A DNA stretch of 64,000 nt from an uncultured Flavobacterium sp. (GTDB taxonomy: Bacteria > Bacteroidota > Bacteroidia > Flavobacteriales > Flavobacteriaceae): positions 274,562 through 338,561 of the forward strand of contig NZ_CAMLDD010000005.1 of NCBI RefSeq assembly GCF_946478785.1. The letters run 5' to 3'. The stretch's first letter is position 1, and every line of letters starts with the position of its first letter. Both the position numbers and the translations under genes were made by a program. The notes beneath the pieces were generated by a model, which was not told the origin of the DNA, made no database searches, and saw only the letters and a program-made list of their open reading frames with translations. Positions 8,477 to 16,779 of the stretch are shown in pieces.

Positions 8477-10762
8477 ATGAAGATACAAATGAAAATATAC
8501 AACGTCATAATTTTTTTAGGAATATCATTATTCCTTACGTCAACAAACTATGCTCAGACAACTGTTCATAATTACGTAGATCCCATGATTGGATCAGAAG
8601 GAGATGGGCGGGTTTTTATTGGCCCTTCATGTCCTTACGGAATGGTAAAGCCAAGTCCGGATTGTACCGTTAGTCCAAATAGCGGATGGCTGCCATTACC
8701 AAAAGAAGTGACAGGATTTAGTCAGGTTCATGTGAGTGGGACTGGTGGCGGACCTAAATATGGGAATATTCAGATTATGCCTTTTTCGGGAACATTAGAC
8801 AAACTGGACCAAACTTCACACAGAGAAAAGGAAAACGTAAAGTTGGGCTATTATGAAACGATTTTTAAAGAGAATCAGATAAAAACGGAAATAACCACAG
8901 CAGAAAAAGTCTCTTTTTATCGCATTACATATCCAAAAAACGCATCTAAAAATTTAAAAATTGATCCGGGATTTTTCCTTGGTGAAAATCCTGTACCAAA
9001 CGCAAGGGAATCCCAGCAATTCGTAGGTTCTCAAATCGAAATTGTTTCAGATACAGAAGTTCGTGGCTATAGCAGAATCAGAGGGGGATGGAATAATGGA
9101 CGTGCTTATACCGTTTACTTTTGGGCAGTTTTTGACCAGCCAATAGCAAAATATGTTACCTGGAAAGACGGAAAGTTTTATAGCAATCAATCGGCTCAGT
9201 TTGATTCAGGAAAAAAAACGGCAGCACTGCTTTCTTTTGGCAAAGACGGAAAACAAGAAGTCAATATCAAAATTGGAATCTCTTTTTTAAGTGAATTAAA
9301 AGCCAAAAACAATATTGAAGTTGAAATTCCGCATTGGAATTTCGATACTGTTTTATCCTCTTTAGAAAATAAATGGGAGCAGCTATTAAGCCGTATTAAA
9401 TTATCTGCCGATACTTCAGATGAATATAAAAAGATGTTTTATACCGGTTTGTATCACACCATGATAATGCCGGTAAACAGGACAGGAGAAAATCCGTTAT
9501 GGACAAATGACGAACCTTATTATGATGATTTTTATTGTATCTGGGATACTTTTCGAACTTCCAGTCCATTGATTACATTAATTGATCCGAAACGTCAGGT
9601 TGAAATTGTCAATGCAATGTTGAATATTTACAAACGTGAAGGATATTTGCCCGAAGGCAGAAGCGGTAATGATAACGGTCGTACTCAGGGCGGTTCTAAT
9701 GCCGAAGTTGTCTTAGCTGATGCTTTCGTAAAGAACTTAAAAGGAATTGATTATGAGCTGGCATTGAAATCGATGCTTAAAGATGCAGAAGTGCCTCCCG
9801 GAGGCAATGAAGAAAAAGAAGGAAGGGGAGGATTAGTAGAATATTTACAATTAGGGTATGTGCCTTTTGGCATAGATCGCGCTGGAAACCGTACCATGGA
9901 TTATGCGTACAACGATTTTAATATTGCTACAGTTGCCAAAGGCTTAAATCATACCGCTATTTATGACAGATACATAAAACAATCCGAATATTGGAAAAAT
10001 TTATGGCGGGTTGATTATGAAAATAATGGTGCAAAAGGATTTATTATGCCTAAAGACGCAACCGGAAACTGGCTGGACGATGTTGTTTTTGGGGAATCCA
10101 AAATTCAGAAACCAACTTATAAATATACACCAACAATTACAGAATCTCCTTGGTACGTGTGCCATTGGTGCGTATTTTTTTATGAAGGGACTTCTTGGGA
10201 ATATTCGTTAAGTGTTCCTCATGATATTCCGGCAGTTGTTGAAAAATCAGGCGGTAATCTGGCTTTTAAAAACAGACTGGATACTTTTTTTGATGCTAAA
10301 TTATATGATGTTTCAAATGAACCTTCTTTTCTGGCTCCTACCATGTATCACTGGATTGGAAAGCCACATTTAAGCAGTGACAGAATCAGGTTAATAATTA
10401 AAGAAAATTTCAATGCTTCGCCTGCAGGTTTGCCGGGTAATGATGATTCTGGTGCTATGTCATCCTGGCTGGCTTTCCATATGATGGGACTATATCCAAA
10501 TGCCGGTCAGCCTTATTATTTATTGAATACGCCGTTAATTAAGGAAACAGTGCTACAATTAGAAGAAGGCAAAAGTTTTAAAATTACCGCAAAAAAAATG
10601 AGTGATAAAAACAGGTACATCAAATCAGCTTTATTAAACGGAGAACCATATAACAAAGCCTGGATTTTACACGATGATATTGTCAAAGGAGGCGAATTGA
10701 TTTTCGAAATGGATTCAAAACCTTCAGCCTGGGGAACGACTATTTTACCACCAACAAAATAA
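8477..10762 (+). CDS. GH92-family alpha-mannosidase, secreted
   Basis: 761 residues; a signal peptide ends at NYAQ. GH92 signatures: VDPMIGSEGDGRVFIGPSCP, GFSQVHVSGTGGG, FYTGLYHTMIMP, YCIWDTFRTSSPL, the acid Glu570 in YEGTSWEYSLSVPHDI, and the canonical GNDDSGAMSSW (Asn655-Asp656-Asp657) with HMMGLYPN. These are the expected calcium and catalytic-base positions for an inverting exo-alpha-mannosidase. It probably works in the periplasm on trimmed oligosaccharides alongside the lipoprotein GH92 upstream. It differs enough from that neighbour that the two may split different linkages; this is inference. Confidence 0.92.
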   Translation: MKIQMKIYNVIIFLGISLFLTSTNYAQTTVHNYVDPMIGSEGDGRVFIGPSCPYGMVKPSPDCTVSPNSGWLPLPKEVTGFSQVHVSGTGGGPKYGNIQIMPFSGTLDKLDQTSHREKENVKLGYYETIFKENQIKTEITTAEKVSFYRITYPKNASKNLKIDPGFFLGENPVPNARESQQFVGSQIEIVSDTEVRGYSRIRGGWNNGRAYTVYFWAVFDQPIAKYVTWKDGKFYSNQSAQFDSGKKTAALLSFGKDGKQEVNIKIGISFLSELKAKNNIEVEIPHWNFDTVLSSLENKWEQLLSRIKLSADTSDEYKKMFYTGLYHTMIMPVNRTGENPLWTNDEPYYDDFYCIWDTFRTSSPLITLIDPKRQVEIVNAMLNIYKREGYLPEGRSGNDNGRTQGGSNAEVVLADAFVKNLKGIDYELALKSMLKDAEVPPGGNEEKEGRGGLVEYLQLGYVPFGIDRAGNRTMDYAYNDFNIATVAKGLNHTAIYDRYIKQSEYWKNLWRVDYENNGAKGFIMPKDATGNWLDDVVFGESKIQKPTYKYTPTITESPWYVCHWCVFFYEGTSWEYSLSVPHDIPAVVEKSGGNLAFKNRLDTFFDAKLYDVSNEPSFLAPTMYHWIGKPHLSSDRIRLIIKENFNASPAGLPGNDDSGAMSSWLAFHMMGLYPNAGQPYYLLNTPLIKETVLQLEEGKSFKITAKKMSDKNRYIKSALLNGEPYNKAWILHDDIVKGGELIFEMDSKPSAWGTTILPPTK

Positions 10763-10769
10763 GCAACCG

Positions 10770-11336
10770 ATGAAAAAAGCAATCATAACCCTATTCTTTT
10801 GTGCCCTATATCAAATGTCTGCACAAAATTATATTCCCACACTTAAAAATAACACAGAGTTACATTATATCTGTAAGCTGCATGGTCAGACAAGAACTTT
10901 GACACTGACTGCCAAAACAATTAAAGATCAGGTTGTATTTAATTTGAATACAAAAGGTGTCAAAAACAGCACAATCATAACTAGTCAGGAAGCATTGAAA
11001 AATGGGACTGCATTAAGTTATAATCAGGGTGAAGATTTGGAGATCATCGCCTTAAAACCCACACAAACCTTCTTTATGATTTCGCAATCAGCGTATCAGG
11101 ATTTGCTAAAAAACAATCAGTTCATTTATAACAATACAACCTATGTTTTAGATAAAAATGAAGATAAAAATAGTGTTGTAATAGAAGGGAAAACAGTTGA
11201 ATCCTTACATGTAATCGCTCAGGTTGATGAGACAGAGATGTGGATTGCAAAAAATCCGGAATTTCCTTTAATCTGCAAAATAACTAAAAACCCGTTGGGA
11301 ATAAACTGGACATTAGTGAAAATAGTTGATAAATAA
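10770..11336 (+). CDS. Secreted protein of unknown function
   Basis: 188 residues. A clear signal peptide ends at MSAQN (about residue 19); the rest is beta-rich and alternates polar and hydrophobic residues with no recognised motif. It follows the GH92 gene by 7 bp and shares its strand, so it is very likely co-transcribed with the two mannosidases. A small periplasmic beta-sandwich or lipocalin-like accessory protein is possible. No function is assigned. Confidence 0.7.
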   Translation: MKKAIITLFFCALYQMSAQNYIPTLKNNTELHYICKLHGQTRTLTLTAKTIKDQVVFNLNTKGVKNSTIITSQEALKNGTALSYNQGEDLEIIALKPTQTFFMISQSAYQDLLKNNQFIYNNTTYVLDKNEDKNSVVIEGKTVESLHVIAQVDETEMWIAKNPEFPLICKITKNPLGINWTLVKIVDK

Positions 11337-11422
11337 ATTCGAATGCTACTTGTAAGATGAATGATTTCATAAGCTTGCAATTCATGGAAAGCAACTAACA
11401 GACAACTAATTAATAAAAAGAA

Positions 11423-12325
11423 ATGAAAAAAAAATACGCCATAGGTATGGATGTTGGGGGGACACATATAACTTCTGCCGTTATTGATGTTTTAAATATG
11501 AAAGTTTTGAATTCTTCCATTCACAAGGAAACTTTTGACTCAAATTTACCGGTAAATCAGGTTATGGACTTTTGGGAAAAATCAATTCGAAGTTCTTTAC
11601 AAAATTCAGCAATAGAAAAGATAGACGGAATTACAGTTTGCATACCAGGACCATTTGATTATGAAAAAGGAATTTCAATGATTAAAGGTCAGGCAAAATA
11701 TGAAAATTTTTATGGGTTAAATGTCAGTGATTTAATAAAAGAACGATTTAGTCTTGCTGATGATTTCAATGTTTTTTTCGAAAATGATGCTACTTGTTTT
11801 GGAAAAGGAGAAGTTTATAAAAACAAAGAAAATCTTTCTAAGAGAGTTATGGCTGTAACACTAGGAACAGGCTTGGGCTCGTGTTTTGTGGACAAAGGAA
11901 TATCAATAAATTCAGGAATTCACGTGCCTCAAGATGGTGAAATATGGAATTTACCTTTTAAAAACGGAATAGCAGAAGATTATGTATCCTTAAGAGGACT
12001 TTTATCTAAATACTTTCTCTTAAATGAAGTCCAGCTCGATAATGGATTAGAGCTTTATAATCTTGCGATTGCTGGTGATTATAATGCCCTAAAAGTATTT
12101 GAACAAATGGGAGAAGATTTAGCGGATATTGTGATTCCATGGTTTAAGAAATTTTCAGTTGAGCATTTCATAATTGGAGGAAAAATCGCAAATGCCAGTT
12201 CTTTATTTCTGCCTGCTTTTAATAAGAAAATTAAAGAAGCAGATTGTGAAATCAGCATTCAGATTTCTTCCGATAATGAAAATGCTGCATTATTGGGGGC
12301 TGCAAGCAGTATTTATGCATTATAG
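11423..12325 (+). CDS. ROK-family sugar kinase or related protein
   Basis: 300 residues. The N-terminal MDVGGTHITSAVID is the ROK phosphate-binding loop, ENDATCFGKGE the middle acidic motif, and VTLGTGLGSCFVD the second ATP-binding loop; NAALLGAAS closes the C-terminal domain. The zinc-binding CxCGxxGC pattern of many ROK proteins is not present. No N-terminal helix-turn-helix extension exists, so it is a kinase-type member, not a repressor. It may phosphorylate a hexose released by the adjacent GH92 enzymes (mannose, glucose or an N-acetylhexosamine); the actual sugar cannot be read. Confidence 0.85.
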   Translation: MKKKYAIGMDVGGTHITSAVIDVLNMKVLNSSIHKETFDSNLPVNQVMDFWEKSIRSSLQNSAIEKIDGITVCIPGPFDYEKGISMIKGQAKYENFYGLNVSDLIKERFSLADDFNVFFENDATCFGKGEVYKNKENLSKRVMAVTLGTGLGSCFVDKGISINSGIHVPQDGEIWNLPFKNGIAEDYVSLRGLLSKYFLLNEVQLDNGLELYNLAIAGDYNALKVFEQMGEDLADIVIPWFKKFSVEHFIIGGKIANASSLFLPAFNKKIKEADCEISIQISSDNENAALLGAASSIYAL

Positions 12326-12372
12326 TTTAAGTGTTTTGTAGAAGAGCTAAGCGGAAGTAAAAATATAGCACT

Positions 12373-14169
12373 ATGAAAAGCCAAATGACTCGCGGAGAAT
12401 TTATTAGATTATCAGGTCTGACATTAACAGGGGCTTTGGTTAGTGACGTCGTTTTTGCAAATGATTTATTATCAAATAGCAGAACTGCAAAAGAAGACAT
12501 TGAATTGTTGAAGAAGCTTATTTTAAATAATGATGCCAAAGTTAAAAGCATATTGAATAAAGCCCCGGTTGATCCAGCTATTAAACTCAGTAGTTTTCGG
12601 GGTGTAGCAGGCTCTATAACAGCCATGGCATCTTCAATGTGCAATCCTGGTTCGGAATATTATAAGTCTAAACTTTTAGCTGAAAAACTGAATCAGGCCA
12701 CGGATATTTTACTAAAAGAACAATATAGTGATGGTACACTGGATGCGAGTGGCAATAGACAATCTCCTCCAGATACTGCCTTTATTTTAGAATATATTTG
12801 TCCGGCAGCAGCTATTTTAAAGAATAACAAACAAAGTGAATTAGCGCCATTAAAAGATAAATTGAAAAAGTTTATGCTGAATGCAGGAGAAGCCATGATA
12901 ACCGGAGGCGTTCATACTCCCAATCACAGATGGGTTATTTGTGCTGCTTTGGCAAATCTTAATTTTCTTTATCCTGATGCCAGATATATTCGAAGAATTG
13001 ATGAATGGCTTGCCGAGGGAATATATATCAATGAAGATGGACATTATGCTGAACGAAGCGGAATTTACTCTGTAGTTATTAATAAAGCTTTAATTACAAT
13101 AGCAAGGCTGCTTAACAGACCGCAATTATTAGAGATAGTCAACAAAAACCTGATAACTTATTTTTATTACACAGAACCAAATGGTGATTTAGTTACAGTT
13201 GATTCTAAAAGACAGGATCAGTTTATGAATTTAAAAGCCACCAATTTTTACTTGCCTTATCGATATATGGCTATCCGTACAGGTAATCCAATGTTTGCGT
13301 ATATGGTAGATGTTATTGAAAATCTCCCCGAATTTACCAATGATGTTCTACCAAATTCGCTGGCTTTTTTTATGGAAAACAAGGGGCTTTGTAAACAAAT
13401 TAAGATTGATGGAAAAGTTACAAATGATTTTGAGAAGTTTTTTGCTATTTCAAATTTAGCCAGAATCAGACGTGGAAAAACTTCGGTAACACTGTTTGGC
13501 GGCAATGATAAACCGATGATGATTGTTTCAGGAAGATCTTCTAATCCCAATTTTTTGATGTACCGAAAAGGAGATGCAATATTAAAATACATGCGCCTTT
13601 CGACTTCGTTTTTCAGTATGGGATATTTTAGCAGCGAGGGAATTGTAAAAGAAGGAAATAAATACATCTTAAAAGAAACCAAAGAAGCCGATTATTACCA
13701 GCCGCTTACAGAAGAATTTCGCAGAGCCGATGGTGATTATAAGTTATCGCAATCACAGGACGGACGTTTTTGGAATAAAATGGACTTTGATTCGCGAATA
13801 AAAAGCAATGTAAAAAAACAAATTACAGTAATTGAGGTTATAGAAAATAACGGAACCCTGAGTTTGGATTTTAAGGTAGATGGCCCTCCAAATGTTGAAG
13901 TAACTATCGAAATGTGTTTTAAGGAAGGAAGCAATATAACAGGAGCAGTGTTGGATGAAAAAAAGAATTATTTCTTAAAATCGGGTACAGGAAAACTTTC
14001 TGCGGGAGAAGATCTTATACATTTTGGCCCTGGAAAATGTGAACATTTAAAAATAGAAAAATTGGATAGCGAGCAGTATACCTATCATCAGGGCAGTTTA
14101 AGGACAAATGGAGAACATGTTTATATTACAGGATTTACACCATTTAGACATACAATGATAATTTCTTAA
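12373..14169 (+). CDS. Secreted toroid-like protein, possible polysaccharide lyase or hydrolase
   Basis: 598 residues. The N-terminus has a Tat-like or lipid-free signal (RGEFIRLSGLTLTGAL). Residues about 35-340 are helix-rich with the patterns TPNHRWVICAALANL and EDGHYAERSGIYS, like the (alpha/alpha) toroid of heparinase or PL8-type lyases. The second half is beta-rich (YRKGDAILKYMRLS onward) and ends without a sorting domain. Conserved-looking His/Arg/Tyr clusters (NHRW, GHYAERS) could be catalytic. It sits between a ROK kinase and a DUF4861 gene in a pectin/mannan-type locus, which supports a carbohydrate-active role. I do not recognise a characterised family with certainty. Confidence 0.55.
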   Translation: MKSQMTRGEFIRLSGLTLTGALVSDVVFANDLLSNSRTAKEDIELLKKLILNNDAKVKSILNKAPVDPAIKLSSFRGVAGSITAMASSMCNPGSEYYKSKLLAEKLNQATDILLKEQYSDGTLDASGNRQSPPDTAFILEYICPAAAILKNNKQSELAPLKDKLKKFMLNAGEAMITGGVHTPNHRWVICAALANLNFLYPDARYIRRIDEWLAEGIYINEDGHYAERSGIYSVVINKALITIARLLNRPQLLEIVNKNLITYFYYTEPNGDLVTVDSKRQDQFMNLKATNFYLPYRYMAIRTGNPMFAYMVDVIENLPEFTNDVLPNSLAFFMENKGLCKQIKIDGKVTNDFEKFFAISNLARIRRGKTSVTLFGGNDKPMMIVSGRSSNPNFLMYRKGDAILKYMRLSTSFFSMGYFSSEGIVKEGNKYILKETKEADYYQPLTEEFRRADGDYKLSQSQDGRFWNKMDFDSRIKSNVKKQITVIEVIENNGTLSLDFKVDGPPNVEVTIEMCFKEGSNITGAVLDEKKNYFLKSGTGKLSAGEDLIHFGPGKCEHLKIEKLDSEQYTYHQGSLRTNGEHVYITGFTPFRHTMIIS

Positions 14170-14251
14170 TATTATAAAAAATGTTGGTGTATTGTGGAAA
14201 GGTTATTTTATTTTTACGAAAATTAAATTAATCTATAAATAATTTGAAATT

Positions 14252-15103
14252 ATGAAATTATCATTTATTGCCGCTCTGCTGATTGGTTGTACTTGTTTTG
14301 CACAAAATGATACGGACACAAGTTTGTATATGAAGTCAGATAAAATTACTTATTTGACTGATATTGGTTCAGAATCAGGAGATTTATACAAAACAATCGG
14401 GCATCACGGTCCTGCAGTTGAAAACGAATGGATGGCTTTGAGAATCTATTTTAGTGATAAAGTAGCCATCGATGTTTATAATAAAGCAAAGGCAGGTTTA
14501 GAGTTAAAAAAAGCACAATGGTACCCAACTCCGGAACAGCAAAAAGAAGGATGGGGAGCTGATTATTATAAAGTTGCATCAACAGTAGGTCTAGGAGGAG
14601 TAAAACTTTGGGACGGAGAAAAAGTGGTTCCGCTCAATCCGGTTACGAACCGTTTGGCCCGTGTTGGAAAAACAGATACTACATCATGGATGGAAATGAT
14701 TTCAAGAGGGGTTCCTTACAAAGGGAAAAAAGTAGATATTTTAGTTCGTGTAACCGTATTTTCAGGAAAAAGAGAAGCAAAAGTTGAAGCTGAAAGTTTA
14801 AGCGGTGAAAAAGTACAATTTGCTACAGGAATCAATTATTTTAAAGATTTCGGAACCAAAAAAGGAGCAAACTACATCGCTGTATGGGGAAAACACCCTG
14901 AAGATGTAGCTGCAGAAATTGTAGAAATTGGTGCAGCCATCATGTATAATCCTAAAGATTATGTAAAAAATAATGATGATGGAACTCAATATTTATTGAT
15001 CTCCAAACCGACTAAAAAATTAGAAACAAAAATTATATCTTCAAGCGCAAAAGAACAGGAACTTAATACTTTGGATAAATTAGAAGCTTACATAAAAAAG
15101 TAA
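14252..15103 (+). CDS. DUF4861-family secreted protein
   Basis: 283 residues, with a signal peptide or borderline lipobox (LIGCTCFAQ). The body resembles the DUF4861 domain seen in Bacteroidota glycan loci: the N-terminal part has HHGPAVENEWMALRIYF, then KAQWYPTPEQQKEGWGADYY, and a beta-rich remainder. The family is often found beside pectin-degrading enzymes, but I know no secure biochemical role. A GH28 gene follows 81 bp downstream. Family call is from memory of the pattern. Confidence 0.65.
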   Translation: MKLSFIAALLIGCTCFAQNDTDTSLYMKSDKITYLTDIGSESGDLYKTIGHHGPAVENEWMALRIYFSDKVAIDVYNKAKAGLELKKAQWYPTPEQQKEGWGADYYKVASTVGLGGVKLWDGEKVVPLNPVTNRLARVGKTDTTSWMEMISRGVPYKGKKVDILVRVTVFSGKREAKVEAESLSGEKVQFATGINYFKDFGTKKGANYIAVWGKHPEDVAAEIVEIGAAIMYNPKDYVKNNDDGTQYLLISKPTKKLETKIISSSAKEQELNTLDKLEAYIKK

Positions 15104-15184
15104 GATGATCTGAAATTTATACTGGTTAAATAGCAGTTTTAGTTTGATAAAGGCTTGTTGATTTTTAAAATACTAAAAAACAAA

Positions 15185-16768
15185 ATGTCAAAAATTAAAC
15201 TAAAACTGCTTTTTTTATTCTTATTCGGAAGCCTTTTTGTAATTGGGTTTGAATCTTATGCGCAAAAAAATATCAAATCCCAAAAAGAGTTTCTCATTAC
15301 CGATTATGGTTCAAAAGCCGATGGAAAAACGATTAACACAATCGCCATTCAAAAAGCAATTGATGCAGCTTTTAAAAACAATGGTGGGCGCGTAATTTTC
15401 CCCAAAGGCAGATTTTTGTCTGGAAGTATTGTTTTAAAAAGCAATGTAACCTTATATTTTGAAGAAGAATCAGTTTTATTAGGAAGCACAAATCCTAAAG
15501 ATTATTTCAATATGGTTTTAGAAGGAAGACCCGTTTCTCCAAAAAAAGATGACAACTCCCAAATGGCTTTAATTTTAGCCCATAAAGCAAATAACATTGC
15601 ACTCAAAGGAAAAGGAACAATTGATGGTCAGGGATTAAAACTGGCTTTGAATATTGACAGTCTTCATCATGCTGGTATTGCTGTAGATCCCAAATACAGC
15701 CTTCGCAGAAACAGGCCAAATGAAACCATGAGGCCCAAATTGTTTCGATTTTCACAATGTGATAACGTTTTAATCGAAGGACTTAATGCAGGAGAAGCTT
15801 CCTGTTGGGGACTATCTTTTGAGTTATGTACAAATCTTACGCTGGATAAACTTAAAATAGTCAATCGCTCTTATTGGAATAACGATGGAATAGATATTAC
15901 AGATTGTAAAAATGTCAGGGTAACAAACTGCGACATCAACGCCGCTGATGATGGAATTTGTCTAAAATCATACTATCCAGAATATTCTAACGATTCGGTT
16001 TATATCTCCAATTGCACAATCAGATCCAGCGCCAGTGCGATAAAATTTGGAACCGCTTCTTTTGGTGGATTTAAGAATGTTACGATAAAAGATATTAAAG
16101 TTTATGATACATTTCGCTCTGCAATTGCCATAGAATCTGTTGATGGTGCTGTAATAGAAAATATTGACGTTTCAAATATAGTTGCCGTAAATACAGGCAA
16201 TGCTATTTTTATTCGTATCGGACAACGAAGCGGTGATAAACCCGGAAGTATCAAAAATGTAACCATTAAAAATATAAAAGTACAAGTGCCATTTGGTCGT
16301 CCGGATATCAATTATGATTTACGAGGACCAGAAGTTGATTTTTTCCATAACCCATTTCCTGCTTCGATTGTAGGTTTGGAAGGATATGCTGTAGAAAATA
16401 TAACTTTAGAAAATATTGAAATAAATTACCCCGGAAGAGCCACAAAAGGAATGGCTTATATTCCGTTAAGTCGATTGAATCAGGTACCTGAAGCAGCTAA
16501 AGATTATCCCGAATTTTCTATGTTTGGAGAACTCCCTGCTTATGGCTTTTATGTTAGGCATGCAAATGGAATAAGTCTGAAAAATATAAAACTTACATTG
16601 GATGATGCTGATTTCAGACCCGCTTTTGTATTCGATGATGTTCAAAACTTAAAAATGGAAGCGATTGATCTTCCAAAAGAAAAGCAAAAACAAATTGTAT
16701 TAAAAAATGTTACTTCATCAACTCTGGAAAACCAATTATTAAAGCAAATAACAGAAATTCAGCATTAA
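15185..16768 (+). CDS. GH28-family pectin hydrolase (polygalacturonase-like)
   Basis: 527 residues from the ATG at 15185. A longer frame opens with TTG at 15155, but the ATG gives a normal signal peptide (KIKLKLLFLFLFGSLFVIGF to SYAQ). A right-handed beta-helix is evident: DYGSKADGKTINTIAIQKAI at the start, then NNDGIDI (Asp234) and AADDGICLKS (Asp255-Asp256), which are the GH28 catalytic aspartates. The third motif GHG is not visible and is replaced by SAIKFGTASFGG, as in exo- or rhamnogalacturonan-type members. Secreted or periplasmic action on galacturonic-acid backbones is likely. The phosphoesterase gene follows by 11 bp. Confidence 0.88.
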   Translation: MSKIKLKLLFLFLFGSLFVIGFESYAQKNIKSQKEFLITDYGSKADGKTINTIAIQKAIDAAFKNNGGRVIFPKGRFLSGSIVLKSNVTLYFEEESVLLGSTNPKDYFNMVLEGRPVSPKKDDNSQMALILAHKANNIALKGKGTIDGQGLKLALNIDSLHHAGIAVDPKYSLRRNRPNETMRPKLFRFSQCDNVLIEGLNAGEASCWGLSFELCTNLTLDKLKIVNRSYWNNDGIDITDCKNVRVTNCDINAADDGICLKSYYPEYSNDSVYISNCTIRSSASAIKFGTASFGGFKNVTIKDIKVYDTFRSAIAIESVDGAVIENIDVSNIVAVNTGNAIFIRIGQRSGDKPGSIKNVTIKNIKVQVPFGRPDINYDLRGPEVDFFHNPFPASIVGLEGYAVENITLENIEINYPGRATKGMAYIPLSRLNQVPEAAKDYPEFSMFGELPAYGFYVRHANGISLKNIKLTLDDADFRPAFVFDDVQNLKMEAIDLPKEKQKQIVLKNVTSSTLENQLLKQITEIQH

Positions 16769-16779
16769 AATAAATTTAT

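Noticed and set aside
13257..13682. 141-codon minus-strand frame
   Set aside because: Antisense to the toroid-like gene; no signal or motif.
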